A DNA stretch of 64,000 nucleotides from Chlorocebus sabaeus (taxonomy: Eukaryota; Chordata; Mammalia; Primates; Cercopithecidae): assembly GCF_047675955.1 (NCBI RefSeq), contig NC_132911.1, forward strand, positions 20,420,565 to 20,484,564, given 5' to 3'. Positions 61,210 to 64,000 of the stretch are shown here, piece by piece. Position 1 is the stretch's first letter, and every line of letters begins with the position of its first letter. A program made the translations under genes and the position numbers. The notes beneath the pieces are model-generated. The model saw nothing but the letters and a program-made list of their open reading frames with translations. It made no database searches and had not been told where the DNA came from.

Positions 61210-61400
61210 TTCTTCTGATCTTCCCTTCATTAAGTAACAACACATTTTCTGAATGCCTGTCTTACCAGAACTAAATACAAGGGTGACCAGGGTAGGGTCC
61301 CTTGCCTTCAAAGAACACAACATTCTAGAGGGTAGAACCACACTCGAGTAACCATGATAGCACTTTTTTGTTGTTGTTGAATTATAGAGGTGCATACAAA
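61210..61400 (-). mobile_element. L2 fragment, antisense
   Basis: 'aactaaatacaagggtgacc', 'ggtcccttgccttcaaagaa' and 'cacaacattctagagggtag' are antisense L2 3' text. Confidence 0.55.
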
Positions 61401-62104
61401 GTCCTATAAGATCTCCAATCACATGTATGGGTGGTGGGGGGAGAAATAGTCTTTACTGATACACTTTGAAGGCATATGGAACATTTGACCTTCTACAAAT
61501 AGTGTCTGCAGGTCAACAAGCAGATACGGGCTGGCCAAACAGCCCCATAGAGGTTGAGAGGGGGCAAAGTGGATGGCATTTTAGTGACATGGCAGGGATG
61601 GAAAACAGGAAAGCAGAGGCAGTAGGCAAAAACCACTCCATGGAGAGTCTGGAGGCTGTGCTGAAGATCAAATAAGAGGGAGCCAGGACAGGGTGGGGAT
61701 TTATTTCTAGGACGGGTGTGTAGACAGAGAAAGACCAGAGGAGAGAGAAAAATTCAAAGATGCAGGAGAAAGAAGATAACTGACAGAGCCAAGTCCAGAG
61801 GGGATGTGACAAATTGGGATGAGGTGTGAGGTGTGGCAGAGCAGGGGTCCTCTTCTCTGAGATGGGTGGGAGGACCACTGGCAGCACTGAGATCTTTAGA
61901 GCTTCTTGTCTATAGAATTCTGTTTTCTCGATTACTGAAAGTGAGGAGGCGGTTGGGCAAGGGTGGGAATATCACAGAGAAGTATTCACCATAGACAGAG
62001 AATGTGAATCACTTCATTAGCTTCCATTCTTCTGGAAGAGAATGGGCAAAGAGAAGTGGCAGAGAGACGTGGCAGATTCAGTGGACAAGGAAAAAGAAAC
62101 ACGT
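61401..62104. other. Unique or strongly diverged sequence
   Basis: Purine-rich; may include more decayed antisense L2. A 124-codon minus frame has no recognisable product. Confidence 0.4.
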
Positions 62105-62478
62105 TGTGCACTGAATGTTTGTGCCCTCTCAAAATTCATATGTCAAAACCGGGGATTACCCCAGTGTGATGGTATGTGCAGGTGGGGCTTTGGGAGGTAA
62201 GAAGGCTTAGATGAGGTCACGAGGATAGAGCCCTCCTGATTTAGATTAGTGCCCTTATAAGAGGCACAGGAGAACCTACTTCTCCTCTCTATTCTCTGTC
62301 ATGTAAGCATACAATGAAAAGTAAGCAGTCTGCAACCTGAAAGAGGACCCACCAAAGTTCTATCATGCTGGATCCTTGATCTTGGACTTTTCAGCCTCCA
62401 GAACTATAACACATAAGTTTCTGTTGTTTATAAGCCACCCAGTCTACGGTATTTTGTTACAGCAGCACAAACTAAGAC
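62105..62478 (+). mobile_element. MLT1A/MST-type MaLR LTR (first of two)
   Basis: 'caaaattcatatgtcaaaac', 'ccccagtgtgatggtatgtg', 'agattagtgcccttataaga', 'ttgatcttggacttttcagc' and 'ataagccacccagtctacgg', ending 'gcacaaactaagacag'. Confidence 0.88.
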
Positions 62479-62596
62479 AGAAAAGGTACGTTAGGAGCCT
62501 GAGAACTCCCAAGGAAAGGTATTTAGGGGAGAGTGACAAATTGGACACTGTTGGGGATGGGTAGCAAGAATAGTACTAGGTTGAAAGGAGAAAAAT
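62479..62596. other. Spacer between the two LTRs
   Basis: 118 bp of unassigned sequence; no MaLR internal sequence readable. Confidence 0.5.
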
Positions 62597-63010
62597 GGTG
62601 CTATGGCGGAATGATTGTTTCCCATTCCAAAATTCATATGTTGAATTTTCGTATCTATGTTTATACGTTTAATATTCATATTTATATATTGAAGCCCTAA
62701 TCTCCTGTGTGAGGGTATGTGGAGGTGGGGCCTCCGGGACATCATTAGGCCATGAGGGTGGTGCCTTAATAAATAGGATTAGTGCCTTCCAAAAAAGGAT
62801 TCTGGAGAGATCCTTCACCCCTTCTGCCATATAAGGACACAGCAAGAAGGTGGCTATGTGCAAACAAGGAAGAGAACCCTCAACCAGGACTAGAATCAGC
62901 TGACACTTTGATCTTAGACTTTCCAGCCTCTAGAACTGTGGGAAATGCATTCACATTGTTGAAGACACCCAGTCCCTGGTATTTTTTATAGCCGCGCCAA
63001 CTGACTCATG
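62597..63010 (+). mobile_element. MLT1A/MST-type MaLR LTR (second of two)
   Basis: 'tgctatggcggaatgattgt', 'tccaaaattcatatgttgaa', 'gaggtggggcctccgggaca', 'aggattagtgccttcc', 'acacagcaagaaggtggcta' and 'acacccagtccctggtattt'. About 40 extra AT-rich bases (62648-62688) interrupt its 5' part. Confidence 0.88.
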
Positions 63011-63719
63011 CCCGTGAGTAGAGATAAAGAGGCACTAAAGGCAAACTTTGTTTTCCCCGAAGAAAGTTGATGTGAAAACATGCTTTAAGAGTGAGCAAAA
63101 GGAAAAATATTTGACATTTCTGGAACTTATGAGCCCCGGGGAAAACAACCTGTCCCAGGTGGGTAAGTTGTGTGCTACACGAGGAGGACGTACGGGGTGC
63201 AGGACTGGGGTCATGTAGTCCCGGGCATTGACTCGTGGGTTGGGGACGGGTGCAGCCCATCTCCCACAATGCCTTTCCTCTAGCACTCTGGCACTGATGA
63301 GCCCAAGATGCTTTATAACTTTCAATCCTCTTTTTATGATCCTCGGAACTTGTCGCCATCTGCTATGCAGGGCTTTAATGCAAATCGGAGTTTGCTTTTA
63401 TGGTTTCAATTAACCTAATAATAAAGCGGGGCAGGCAGGCTCTGAAGCATCTTCCCCTCCCACCCACTTCCAGGCAAGCTTCCCACCCTCCTCCCCGAAA
63501 ATAACAGACCATGATGCCTTCATCCTGCAGTTAGAAACCCTTTGCCACATTAACCATGTCCTGTCTGCACCAAATTAACCACCTCCTGATAGTTGCTGCT
63601 GGGAATCCCTTCAGAGGAAACAGATCTAGGGTCTTCTGTGACAGATGCTACTTGAGCACAGAGGCCACTCAGGCCAGGAGGTCTTTCCCGGAGCACAATG
63701 TAAAGGGAAGACCATGACT
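63011..63719. promoter_or_regulatory. Unique sequence with a possible regulatory block (63360-63600)
   Basis: Repeat-free. Contains an exact octamer ATGCAAAT (63378-63385), 'caattaacctaataataaag' and two 'aaccatgtcctgtctgcacc'/'caaattaaccacctcctgat'-type phrases. Reads like enhancer sequence, but this is only inference. Confidence 0.25.
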
Positions 63720-63860
63720 CTGAGAACGAGAGACACTGATTCAGATCATCCCTGTTCCACGGCCGGTCACCTTGGGCATCTGTTTGAGCTCACTTTCCTC
63801 ACCCATAATAAGAGGGCAATTGCATACAGCATGCATGGTGCTATGAGGACAATGCATCTG
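63720..63860 (+). mobile_element. MIR SINE
   Basis: 'gattcagatcatccctgttc', 'ccggtcaccttgggcatctg', 'tgagctcactttcctcaccc' and 'gaggacaatgcatct' follow the sense MIR. Confidence 0.8.
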
Positions 63861-64000
63861 CCTCCTAATAAGCCCCCTTTTGCTTTTGGTAGGAACCAGG
63901 AGCAGGTTAGGAAGATAAATCTAGGATCACCGAGGGGTGTCAAGACTTTCAAGACTTTCAAAGCTAAAACTTGGAAAGTCCTGGGCAAACAGGAAGGAAC
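63861..64000. other. Unique sequence at window end
   Basis: Contains a 9-bp tandem pair 'aagactttc' (63942-63959). No gene recognised. Confidence 0.5.

Noticed and set aside
62479..62596. Internal MaLR sequence between the two neighbouring LTRs
   Set aside because: No gag-like or primer-site text is readable in the 118 bp.

Overview
The window looks like primate, most probably human, non-coding DNA. It carries L1PA-type LINE-1 copies, dimeric Alu elements of J and S type, MaLR and ERVL LTRs (THE1, MLT1, MLT2A) and many older mammalian relics (MIR, L2, MER5-type, L1M). I find no protein-coding exon, tRNA, rRNA or CpG island that the sequence supports. The only recognisable protein-coding sequence is decayed transposon ORF. 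All family names come from reading the sequence against remembered consensus features; no RepeatMasker or alignment run was possible, so subfamily names and edges are approximate.

Layout: 1-8 kb is mostly unique sequence with two tetranucleotide microsatellites, one AluS, an Alu right-monomer copy and scattered MIR/L2 relics; 2.8-3.4 kb looks like a candidate conserved regulatory block. 8.1-10.9 kb is an old L1M 3' half holding a twin-primed (5'-inverted) L1PA copy and an Alu left monomer. 10.9-17.5 kb has an L2, a MER5-type relic, MLT1-type LTRs, an (AT)n tract and an ERVL-like LTR. 17.7-24.0 kb is a nearly full-length but dead L1PA (5' UTR, broken ORF1, broken ORF2 with the RT FADD motif, 3' UTR) that split a MIR. 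24.4-27.2 kb holds an AluJ, MIRs and an antisense L1M. 27.2-29.6 kb reads as internal sequence of a MaLR retroelement. It is interrupted by a MIR-derived foldback that is an inverted copy of a MIR 2 kb downstream.

30-37 kb holds L2, MIR and two Alus. 37.25-37.62 kb is a solo THE1-type LTR with a perfect 5-bp target duplication. 37.6-42 kb is mostly unique, with another candidate conserved block. 42-46 kb has an ERV LTR with a relic leucine-type primer-binding site, two MLT1 LTRs and a MER5-type relic. 47.8-55.9 kb is a multi-level nest: an old L1M interrupted by an Alu, by an antisense L1 that itself contains an Alu, and by another Alu, with a small in-place inversion in its RT region. 56-64 kb is unique sequence with MIRs, L2s, an MLT1, a solo MLT2A LTR and two tandem MLT1A/MST-type LTRs.

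Nothing here forms an operon or pathway. The interest lies in insertion history and in two small complex rearrangements (28.5 kb and 53.7 kb) that look like replication template switching, plus a few unique blocks that may be regulatory.
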